Shown here one piece after another: positions 57,199 through 64,000 of a stretch of 64,000 nt of DNA; position 1 is the first letter of the stretch; each line of letters opens with the position of its first letter. A program made the position numbers and the translations under genes. The notes beneath the pieces are model-generated. The model was not told the origin of the DNA. It saw only the letters and a program-made list of their open reading frames with translations, and made no database searches. Source of the DNA: Vibrio injensis. Its GTDB lineage: Bacteria; Pseudomonadota; Gammaproteobacteria; Enterobacterales; Vibrionaceae. The stretch spans positions 1-64,000 of the forward strand of contig NZ_BDJF01000010.1 of NCBI RefSeq assembly GCF_001895205.1, read 5' to 3'.

Positions 57199-58361
57199 CG
57201 CCGCCCAAGTTAAGCTTGTACGCCCATATCCCATGGTGCGTACAAAAATGCCCTTATTGTGATTTTAACTCTCACGCTCTAAAAGATGAGATCCCTGAAA
57301 CGCAATATATCGCGGCACTACTGGAAGATCTGGATCGCGATATCGAGCGCTATCAGCTTGTTAACGATCCAAGGCGATTGCATTCGATCTTTATCGGCGG
57401 GGGGACGCCAAGCTTAATTTCACCACAAGGCATCCAAGATTTAATTGACGGTATTGCCGCACGCATTCCGTTTCAGCCAGAGATCGAAATCACCATGGAA
57501 GCCAACCCAGGTACGATTGAAGCTGAGCGTTTCGCGGCTTATCGCCTCGCGGGCGTCACTCGAATCTCGATTGGCGTCCAAAGCTTTGCTGCCGATAAAT
57601 TAGCACGCTTAGGACGGATCCATGGCCAGCAAGAGGCGGTGCGCGCGGCCAAGCTAGCGCATACCATAGGTCTCAACAGCTTTAACTTGGATTTAATGCA
57701 CGGCCTGCCCGATCAAAGCCTAGCGCAAGCCTTGGATGATTTAGACCAAGCGATAGCGTTAAATCCTCCTCACCTATCTTGGTATCAATTGACCATTGAG
57801 CCCAATACGCTGTTTTATTCTAAGCCCCCCACTCTGCCCGATGATGATGCGCTGTGGGATATTTTTGAACTTGGCCATCAAAAACTCACTGAGGCTGGTT
57901 ATATGCAATATGAAATCTCTGGCTACAGCAAGCCTGGTTATCAATGCCAACATAACCTTAACTACTGGCGATTTGGTGACTATTTGGGCATTGGCTGTGG
58001 AGCACACGGTAAATTAAGTTTTGCTGATGGTCGAATCATTCGCACCACTAAAGTCAAGCATCCGCGTGGTTACTTAGCCGCTTATCAGAATATGGTGAAG
58101 CCTTATTTGAGTGATGAACAGCTCGTTGCCACCGGCGATCGCCCTTTTGAATTTTTCATGAACCGTTTTCGTTTGCTCGAAGCGTGCCCAAAACAAGACT
58201 TTATCACCACCACAGGATTAGAGTTAAGTGTGATTGAGCCGACTATTCAATGGGCGTGTGAGATGAATTATCTAACACAGGATGCCACCTCGTGGCAGAT
58301 CACTGAACATGGTAAGTTATTTTTGAATGATTTACTGGCGGCATTTATGACTGAAGAGTAA
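57192..58361 (+). CDS. hemW: Heme chaperone HemW (radical SAM)
   Basis: 389 residues. Radical SAM cluster [14 protein letters not shown] at 15-28 (CxxxCxxC), then [16 protein letters not shown] and the C-terminal HemN-like domain. HemW, not the oxidative HemN, by length and by context with rdgB. It transfers heme to respiratory apoproteins. Overlaps rdgB by 7 bp. Confidence 0.9.
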   Translation: MLTPPKLSLYAHIPWCVQKCPYCDFNSHALKDEIPETQYIAALLEDLDRDIERYQLVNDPRRLHSIFIGGGTPSLISPQGIQDLIDGIAARIPFQPEIEITMEANPGTIEAERFAAYRLAGVTRISIGVQSFAADKLARLGRIHGQQEAVRAAKLAHTIGLNSFNLDLMHGLPDQSLAQALDDLDQAIALNPPHLSWYQLTIEPNTLFYSKPPTLPDDDALWDIFELGHQKLTEAGYMQYEISGYSKPGYQCQHNLNYWRFGDYLGIGCGAHGKLSFADGRIIRTTKVKHPRGYLAAYQNMVKPYLSDEQLVATGDRPFEFFMNRFRLLEACPKQDFITTTGLELSVIEPTIQWACEMNYLTQDATSWQITEHGKLFLNDLLAAFMTEE

Positions 58362-58367
58362 GCCACT

Positions 58368-58401
58368 ACGCTACTGACGGTGGAATGCTTGCCAGTAGCG
58401 T
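58368..58401. terminator. Hairpin between hemW and glsB
   Basis: ACGCTACTG/CAGTAGCGT between convergent genes; weak T tracts. Confidence 0.6.
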
Positions 58402-58412
58402 TTGATATCGCT

Positions 58413-59333
58413 TTAAAAAATCGAACGTCCAATACGCTCAGATAGCAGCTCCAGCGCTTTAGTCCCGGCTAATGAGTTGCCCGAAGGATCAAGCTCTGGA
58501 GACCAAACCGCAATGGTCATTTCACCGGGCACGATAGCGATGATGCCACCACCGACTCCCGATTTACCCGGCATACCCACTCGATAAGCAAACTCACCCG
58601 CACCATCATAAAGACCACAGGTGGCTAATAACGCATTGATTTGCTTACTTTGCGTCACACTAACCACGCGCTGACCGGTATGCACCGATACCCCTTTATT
58701 TGCCAAATAGCTGAACGTTTTAGCCAATTCAACACAGCTCATTTTTAGTGCACAAGCGTGAAAATAGTTATTTAAAACCGGAATCACTTCGTTTTCAAAA
58801 TTACCAAACGAGCGCATTAAATAAGCAATCGAAGCATTGCGATCACTGTGCATCATTTCCGACGCTGCCACCACTTTGTCATAGATGATCGCCTCTTCAC
58901 CACTTAACTGACGCACAAATTCCAGCAAACGCTGGCGAGGGGCGGATAAGCGGCTATAAAGCATATCCGCGATCACAATCGCTCCGGCATTAATAAATGG
59001 ATTACGCGGGATGCCCTGCTCCATTTCTAACTGGATTAAGGAGTTAAATGCCTGACCAGAAGGCTCTTTGCCAACTCGTTGCCATAGCTCATCTGGCTGA
59101 TATAAGCCCATCGCCAAGGTTAAACTTAACGCTTTGGAAATCGATTGGATGGAAAATCCCTCCTGCGCATCACCAGCAGCAAAGATCTCGCCTTGGTTCG
59201 TGTAAACCGCGATACCGAGTTTATCGCTCGCCACTTGGGCCAGAGCGGGAATGTAGTTAGCCACTTTACCTTGTCCGATTAACGGACGGACTTCATCGAG
59301 AATGGTCGCCAAAATAGCGGAGCTTGGTTTCAT
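58413..59333 (-). CDS. glsB: Glutaminase
   Basis: 306 residues. Serine nucleophile in [14 protein letters not shown] (Ser-x-x-Lys near 64), [19 protein letters not shown] near 110, and [18 protein letters not shown] near 255. Hydrolyses glutamine to glutamate and ammonia. It starts 224 bp behind the trmB stop, so it has its own promoter. Confidence 0.95.
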   Translation of the reverse strand: MKPSSAILATILDEVRPLIGQGKVANYIPALAQVASDKLGIAVYTNQGEIFAAGDAQEGFSIQSISKALSLTLAMGLYQPDELWQRVGKEPSGQAFNSLIQLEMEQGIPRNPFINAGAIVIADMLYSRLSAPRQRLLEFVRQLSGEEAIIYDKVVAASEMMHSDRNASIAYLMRSFGNFENEVIPVLNNYFHACALKMSCVELAKTFSYLANKGVSVHTGQRVVSVTQSKQINALLATCGLYDGAGEFAYRVGMPGKSGVGGGIIAIVPGEMTIAVWSPELDPSGNSLAGTKALELLSERIGRSIF

Positions 59334-59367
59334 AGTCTGAGTTTACTTTTTTATTATTCCCATCCGC

Positions 59368-59402
59368 GGCAAGATTAACGCCCAATCGGCGTTGATCTTG
59401 CC
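59368..59402. repeat. 15-bp hairpin carrying GCAAGAT between trmB and glsB
   Basis: GGCAAGATTAACGCC / GGCGTTGATCTTGCC around a 5-nt loop; all positions pair with one G-U. No T run follows. Its outer bases repeat the GCAAGATC word of the hairpins upstream of hcp and mltC. Confidence 0.7.
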
Positions 59403-59434
59403 AATCAAATGGGTGAATGATGTAGGGAAGAGTC

Positions 59435-59465
59435 AAAAAAGCCAACACGATGAACCATGTTGGCT
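59435..59465 (-). terminator. Terminator after trmB
   Basis: On the minus strand AGCCAACA/TGTTGGCT followed by six T. Confidence 0.8.
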
Positions 59466-59557
59466 AAGTTCTATACCCAAACAACAGAACGTTATTAGGC
59501 TATTAAGCAGTATCTTGCTCAGCTTGATACTTGTCCAGTATAAACTGGTAGGACAGG

Positions 59558-60277
59558 TTAATTCACTCGTTGGAATTTAATATCCCATACGCCATGGCCT
59601 AAGCGATGACCGCGCTGCTCAAACTTGGTTAACGGGCGCTCTTCTGGACGTGGGATATAATCCCCTTCCTTGGCAAGATTACGATAGCCTGGAGCTTGAT
59701 TCATCACTTCAATCATATGCTCGGCGTAGTTTTCCCAGTCCGTTGCCATATGAAACACCCCTTCACCTGAGATCAGTTTTTGGCGCACCATTTCTGCAAA
59801 CTCTAACTGGACAATACGGCGCTTATGGTGGCGTTTTTTATGCCAAGGATCCGGGAAAAACAGTTGTAGCGTCGCCAAGCTATTATCAGGGATCATGTTA
59901 GCAAAAACTTCAACCGCATCGTGGCACATTACTCGTAAATTAGTCACACCAGCATCGCGAGCAGAAGCTAAACAAGCGCCAACGCCAGGGCTATGCACTT
60001 CAATACCAATAAAGTTTTTATCGGGTGCATTTTTGGCCATCTCAACCAATGAGGCCCCCATACCAAACCCAATTTCTAACACCACTGGATTTTGATTACC
60101 AAACACCTGAGCCCAATCCAGTAACTCAGTTTGATAGTCAATACCCATGGTTGGCCAGCAGGCTTTCATCGCCGCTTCTTGACCTTTGGTTAGTCGACCT
60201 TCACGACGAACAAAACTACGGATCCTACGTAGCACTTTGCCATCTTCTGTCAATTGATTGGTGGTAACTTCACTCAT
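59558..60277 (-). CDS. trmB: tRNA (guanine-N7)-methyltransferase TrmB
   Basis: 239 residues, Rossmann methyltransferase: [16 protein letters not shown] near 64 binds [21 protein letters not shown] near 144 is the family mark. Makes m7G46 in tRNA. Divergent from mutY. Confidence 0.95.
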   Translation of the reverse strand: MSEVTTNQLTEDGKVLRRIRSFVRREGRLTKGQEAAMKACWPTMGIDYQTELLDWAQVFGNQNPVVLEIGFGMGASLVEMAKNAPDKNFIGIEVHSPGVGACLASARDAGVTNLRVMCHDAVEVFANMIPDNSLATLQLFFPDPWHKKRHHKRRIVQLEFAEMVRQKLISGEGVFHMATDWENYAEHMIEVMNQAPGYRNLAKEGDYIPRPEERPLTKFEQRGHRLGHGVWDIKFQRVN

Positions 60278-60486
60278 TGCGATTGCCTGTCTATTTTTTC
60301 GTCTTCACTCAAAGGGAGTGTGATTATCCAAAGAATTGCTTGCCATGCAAGTGTTATTATAGTCCAGCGCTTCACTAGAACGATCACCTGAAACCTTAAA
60401 GATACCCTTATAATTTATCGGTTGTACTCGACGGGCATTCTGTGGTGCAATTTTGATTCATTATTTTTATTATTACAGAGCATGTC

Positions 60487-61542
60487 GTGACTCCATTCGC
60501 TTCCGCAATTTTGACTTGGTATGACGCCTATGGGCGAAAGCATCTGCCTTGGCAGCAAAATAAAACGGCCTATACGGTATGGTTATCAGAAATCATGCTG
60601 CAGCAAACCCAAGTAACCACCGTGATCCCTTATTACCAGCGCTTTATTGAACGTTTTCCTAGTGTTGCTGACTTAGCAGCGGCTCAACAAGACGAAGTGC
60701 TACACTATTGGACTGGTCTCGGCTACTACGCCCGAGCGAGGAACTTACATAAAACCGCAAAGATCATTGTCGATCAGTATCAAGGCCAGTTTCCAACTGA
60801 GCTGGAGGCTATGAATGCGTTACCCGGTGTTGGTCGCTCGACAGCAGCGGCGGTGCTCTCTTCGGTATTTAGAAAACCACATGCTATTTTAGATGGTAAC
60901 GTTAAACGGACCTTAGCTCGCTGCTTTGCCGTTGAAGGGTGGCCGGGGAAAAAAACCGTTGAAAACCAGCTTTGGCAGCATGCGGAGCAACAGACTCCAA
61001 ACGTCGATGTCGATAAGTACAATCAAGCGATGATGGATATGGGGGCGATGATCTGCACCCGAAGTAAGCCCAAATGTACACTGTGCCCAGTGGAATCCTT
61101 ATGTATTGCTAAGCAACAAGGTAACCCTTTAGATTATCCTGGTAAAAAACCAAAAAGCGACAAACCAGTTAAGCAAACGTGGTTTGTCATTCTTTATCAT
61201 CAGGGTCAAGTCTGGCTTGAACAACGCCCACAAGTCGGGATTTGGGGCGGGTTATACTGTTTTCCACAACATACCGATCAGCAGATTGAAGCAACGTTAT
61301 CGCATCGTGCTGTACAAGATAACCACATTCAATCTCAGCGCACATTAATTGCCTTTCGGCATACTTTTAGTCATTACCATTTAGATATTACCCCGATTCT
61401 ATTGGAACTGACTCATAAACCAGACATCATCATGGAAGGAACGAAAGGTCTTTGGTATAACTTACAGCAGCCTGAAGAAATTGGCTTAGCAGCCCCAGTG
61501 AAGCAGCTGTTACACAGCTTACCCTTTGAAATTCATCCGTAA
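60487..61542 (+). CDS. mutY: A/G-specific adenine glycosylase MutY
   Basis: 351 residues from a GTG start. Helix-hairpin-helix with [17 protein letters not shown] near 115, Asp in [14 protein letters not shown] near 138, iron-sulfur cluster [17 protein letters not shown] (C-x6-C-x2-C-x5-C) near 192-208, and a C-terminal MutT-like domain recognising 8-oxoG. Excises A opposite 8-oxoG. Followed by yggX and mltC, the usual order. Confidence 0.95.
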   Translation: MTPFASAILTWYDAYGRKHLPWQQNKTAYTVWLSEIMLQQTQVTTVIPYYQRFIERFPSVADLAAAQQDEVLHYWTGLGYYARARNLHKTAKIIVDQYQGQFPTELEAMNALPGVGRSTAAAVLSSVFRKPHAILDGNVKRTLARCFAVEGWPGKKTVENQLWQHAEQQTPNVDVDKYNQAMMDMGAMICTRSKPKCTLCPVESLCIAKQQGNPLDYPGKKPKSDKPVKQTWFVILYHQGQVWLEQRPQVGIWGGLYCFPQHTDQQIEATLSHRAVQDNHIQSQRTLIAFRHTFSHYHLDITPILLELTHKPDIIMEGTKGLWYNLQQPEEIGLAAPVKQLLHSLPFEIHP

Positions 61543-61562
61543 ACGATTAAGAGGAAGTCATT

Positions 61563-61838
61563 ATGAGCCGCACGGTATTTTGTGCTCGATTACAGAAAGA
61601 AGCTGACGGTTTGGATTTTCAGCTCTACCCCGGAGAGCTGGGTAAACGTATTTTTGATCATATTTGTAAGCAAGCTTGGGCAGAGTGGCAAACCAAACAA
61701 ACTATGCTGATCAATGAAAAAAAACTTAATATGATGGATCCTGAACACCGCAAATTTCTCGAAAATGAAATGGTCAATTTCCTCTTCGAAGGTAAAGAGG
61801 TCCATATTGAAGGTTATACTCCACCAAGCCAAGCTTGA
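61563..61838 (+). CDS. yggX: YggX family Fe(II) trafficking protein
   Basis: 91 residues, [20 protein letters not shown] with the single conserved Cys 7. Protects Fe-S clusters from oxidants. Starts 20 bp behind mutY, an Fe-S enzyme. Confidence 0.9.
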   Translation: MSRTVFCARLQKEADGLDFQLYPGELGKRIFDHICKQAWAEWQTKQTMLINEKKLNMMDPEHRKFLENEMVNFLFEGKEVHIEGYTPPSQA

Positions 61839-61862
61839 GTTTCACGGATAATCTCTAGACAA

Positions 61863-61901
61863 TTTGATCTTGCAGCTGTTTATTTTCGCTGCAAGATCAA
61901 A
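61863..61901. repeat. Perfect 14-bp hairpin between yggX and mltC
   Basis: TTTGATCTTGCAGC / GCTGCAAGATCAAA with an 11-nt loop (TGTTTATTTTC). No T run after the right arm. It may attenuate yggX-mltC readthrough. Confidence 0.8.
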
Positions 61902-61933
61902 TCAGCAGGGAAATTGATTTGCCTAGGAAAGCG

Positions 61934-63064
61934 ATGAAAAAGTCACTGTACTGTTTAACCACACTCTTACTCTTAGTCGGCTGCAGTCGTGAGTTTGTTG
62001 AACGTTTCTATGCGGTGGATTATGAGCCAACCAACCGTTTTGCAAAAAATCTCGCTCAATTACCCGGGCAATTTGAAAAAGACACCGCCGCATTAGATAG
62101 TTTGATCCTCAGTTTCTCTGGCAATATCGAGCGCCGCTGGGGTAGCCGAGAAATCAAAATTGCTGGTAAAAGTAATTACGTAAAATACATCGATAATTAC
62201 CTGAGCCGAACGGAAGTCAATTTTAGTGATGGTAAAATATTGGTTGAAACCATCTCCCCCACGGATCCTCAAGGGCACTTAAAAAGAGCGATCATCACCA
62301 CGTTATTAACGCCTGACGATCCAGCTAGCGTCGATCTTTTCTCATCACAAAACATTGAATTAAAAGGACAACCTTTCTTATACCAGCAAGTTGTCGATCA
62401 AGATAAGCAACCCATTCAGTGGCGTTGGCGTGCCAACCGTTTTGCTGATTATCTGCTCGCTCATCACCTCAAAGTCAAACAAGTTGGTTTTAAGAAGGCT
62501 TACTACGTCGAAATTCCAATGGTCGCCGATCAAATGCAGATCCGTAGCTACCAATACGCCGACATTGTTCGCCGAGCTTCTCGTAAATATGGTATTCCAG
62601 AAGATCTTATCTACGCGATCATCAAAACAGAAAGTAGCTTTAACCCTTATGCGGTCAGTTGGGCTAACGCTTATGGTTTGATGCAAGTGGTGCCGAAAAC
62701 CGCCGGACGTGATGTGTTTAACTTGGTAAAAAATAAACCCGGTGAACCAACGCCTGAATATCTCTTTAATCCCGAAAATAATATTGATACTGGTACCGCC
62801 TATTTTTATCTGCTCAAAAATCGTTATTTGAAAGATGTCCGCCACCCTCTTTCTCTTGAATACAGCATGATTTCTGCTTACAACGGAGGCGCTGGCGGTG
62901 TTCTGCGAACATTCCATCAAGATCGACAGCGAGCCATGAATAATTTAAATAGCCTACAACCTAATCAGGTGTATTGGGCTTTGACCAATCGTCACCCAAA
63001 CGCAGAAGCACGACGCTACTTAGAAAAAGTAACTCAATTTAAACGAGAATTTAACGCGAAGTGA
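61934..63064 (+). CDS. mltC: Membrane-bound lytic murein transglycosylase C
   Basis: 376 residues from ATG 61934 (AGGA ahead). Lipobox LLVGC near 17, so outer-membrane lipoprotein. N-terminal DUF3393 domain; C-terminal SLT domain with catalytic Glu in TESSFNPYAVSWANAYGLMQV near 240 and SAYNGGAGGVLRTF near 320. Cuts peptidoglycan between MurNAc and GlcNAc. Confidence 0.95.
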   Translation: MKKSLYCLTTLLLLVGCSREFVERFYAVDYEPTNRFAKNLAQLPGQFEKDTAALDSLILSFSGNIERRWGSREIKIAGKSNYVKYIDNYLSRTEVNFSDGKILVETISPTDPQGHLKRAIITTLLTPDDPASVDLFSSQNIELKGQPFLYQQVVDQDKQPIQWRWRANRFADYLLAHHLKVKQVGFKKAYYVEIPMVADQMQIRSYQYADIVRRASRKYGIPEDLIYAIIKTESSFNPYAVSWANAYGLMQVVPKTAGRDVFNLVKNKPGEPTPEYLFNPENNIDTGTAYFYLLKNRYLKDVRHPLSLEYSMISAYNGGAGGVLRTFHQDRQRAMNNLNSLQPNQVYWALTNRHPNAEARRYLEKVTQFKREFNAK

Positions 63065-63133
63065 TTTTTAACGCTGCACTTGCCTAAAATAGCGACACTT
63101 GAAACGGTTTTCTGGCTTTTTTAAAAATAGTGG

Positions 63134-63162
63134 TTGACGTAACGAGGGAAAATCCGTTTAAT
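63134..63162 (+). promoter_or_regulatory. tRNA operon promoter
   Basis: TTGACG, 17-bp spacer, TTTAAT, then a GC-rich discriminator (GCGCTCC), 12 bp before the first tRNA. An almost equal copy is at 63948-63976. Confidence 0.8.
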
Positions 63163-63173
63163 AGCGCTCCGTT

Positions 63174-63249
63174 GCCCGGATAGCTCAGTCGGTAGAGCAG
63201 AGGATTGAAAATCCTCGTGTCGGTGGTTCGATTCCGCCTCCGGGCACCA
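63174..63249 (+). tRNA. tRNA-Phe (GAA)
   Basis: 76 nt with encoded CCA; acceptor GCCCGGA/TCCGGGC, anticodon loop with GAA in GATTGAAAATC, T arm GGTGG-TTCGATT-CCGCC. Confidence 0.97.
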
Positions 63250-63302
63250 CGAATTTTATTGTTGGTGCTGTGGTCAGTAACAACAAGCAATAAATTAAGT
63301 GC

Positions 63303-63378
<76 letters not shown>

Positions 63379-63384
63379 TTTATT

Positions 63385-63460
63385 GCCTCGATAGCTCAGT
63401 CGGTAGAGCAGAGGATTGAAAATCCTCGTGTCGGTGGTTCGATTCCGCCTCGAGGCACCA
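63385..63460 (+). tRNA. tRNA-Phe (GAA), second copy
   Basis: 76 nt; same as the first Phe gene except the acceptor stem, GCCTCGA/TCGAGGC, where base pairs 4-69 and 5-68 are changed on both strands and still pair. Confidence 0.97.
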
Positions 63461-63472
63461 TATTAAAGCTGT

Positions 63473-63548
63473 TCCTCCTTAGCTCAGTTGGTAGAGCGAC
63501 GGACTGTTAATCCGCAGGTCGCTGGTTCGAGCCCAGCAGGAGGAGCCA
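63473..63548 (+). tRNA. tRNA-Asn (GTT)
   Basis: 76 nt with CCA; anticodon GTT in GACTGTTAATC, acceptor TCCTCCT/AGGAGGA. Confidence 0.97.
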
Positions 63549-63554
63549 CTTTTC

Positions 63555-63580
63555 AAAGCCCAGTCAATGACTGGGCTTTT
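63555..63580 (+). terminator. Terminator after tRNA-Asn
   Basis: AAAGCCCAGTCA/TGACTGGGCTTT hairpin with a short T run. Confidence 0.9.
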
Positions 63581-63947
63581 CTTTATCTAACGATTACCGA
63601 TGACGCCCCTCTTCACCGCCTTTTTCAATGACACTTAAAGTATTTACAACAATCAATCGGAACTCCGTTCATCGCACAGATTACCGAGAAGATAAGCTCG
63701 TTGTGCTTTTCGTTCACTCAAAACACTTTTCTATCACACGGTATCTTACCTCGATAAGTAAACACGTCCGAATCTGAACCTAAGCAAGACGATAAAATCC
63801 TACGAGTTGCCAACACTATAATGATGTTAAGTAGGAAGGAATATCGGGTTGGGCTCTGTTTCTGTTAGCTTTTCTAAACAAAAATGGATAAAAACAGCCC
63901 ACTAAGTATAGAAAATCAGCAAACGAGTTTTTTTTTGCATTTTACTG

Positions 63948-63976
63948 TTGACGAAGGATCGGAAAACTCGTTTAAT
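63948..63976 (+). promoter_or_regulatory. Second tRNA promoter
   Basis: TTGACG, 17 bp, TTTAAT, then CACCCCGTTGCC; same form and spacing as the promoter at 63134. Confidence 0.8.
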
Positions 63977-63986
63977 ACACCCCGTT

Positions 63987-64000
63987 GCCTCGATAGCTCA
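63987..64000 (+). tRNA. Start of another tRNA, cut by the window end
   Basis: GCCTCGATAGCTCA equals the first 14 bases of the second tRNA-Phe gene, so probably a third Phe copy. Identity cannot be proven from 14 bases. Confidence 0.6.

Larger units (their letters stand above)
63549..63986. other. Spacer between two tRNA units
   Basis: 438 bp. Begins with the Asn terminator, ends with a second tRNA promoter. The part between (63600-63930) shows no gene and no clear RNA. Confidence 0.6.

Overview
The window looks like a chromosomal segment of a Vibrio species or a close Vibrionaceae relative. From glmS to the tRNA cluster the gene order is the conserved Vibrio backbone: glmS, deoR-type regulator, pykF, argP/argO, mscS, fbaA, pgk, epd, irgA/irgB, tkt, metK, sprT, endA, rsmE, gshB, yqgE, ruvX, pilU/pilT, yggS, proC, yggT, yggU, rdgB, hemW, glsB, trmB, mutY, yggX, mltC, tRNAs. 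The irgA/irgB divergent pair is a Vibrio hallmark. I name no species.

Left end (1-4890) is the scarred edge of one or more integrated elements. It holds an array of about six 188-bp direct repeats without open reading frames, a full-length tyrosine integrase on the minus strand, a 3' fragment of a tRNA-Ile(CAT) gene that looks like an attachment site, a second integrase lacking its catalytic domain, a perfect 25-bp inverted repeat, and a truncated ACT-domain gene. Several deletions seem to have met here.

4891-17188 carries accessory metabolism: a LeuE-like exporter, a bifunctional ornithine-lipid acyltransferase (OlsF type), a BetT-type choline transporter, an anaerobic DMSO reductase cluster (NapF-like ferredoxin, DmsA, DmsB, DmsC, DmsD/TorD chaperone) with a near-perfect FNR site, and two glycerophosphodiesterases (one lipoprotein, one cytoplasmic).

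17386-26660 is an auxiliary type VI secretion cluster placed beside glmS: hcp, vgrG, a DUF4123 adaptor, a VasX-like pore-forming effector, and two tandem membrane proteins that are probably immunity proteins. The two copies are nearly identical except for about 36 residues around the first membrane segment, and a scrap of a third copy follows. A large palindromic element with a possible sigma-54 promoter lies upstream of hcp.

26815-63064 is housekeeping: amino-sugar synthesis, glycolysis and the pentose phosphate pathway, iron uptake under Fur and IrgB, SAM synthesis under MetJ, twitching-motility ATPases, tRNA/rRNA modification, DNA repair and cell wall turnover. The one broken gene is argP, split by a single-base frameshift next to an intact argO. 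The window ends with four tRNA genes (Phe, Thr, Phe, Asn) and the first bases of a fifth behind a second copy of the same promoter.
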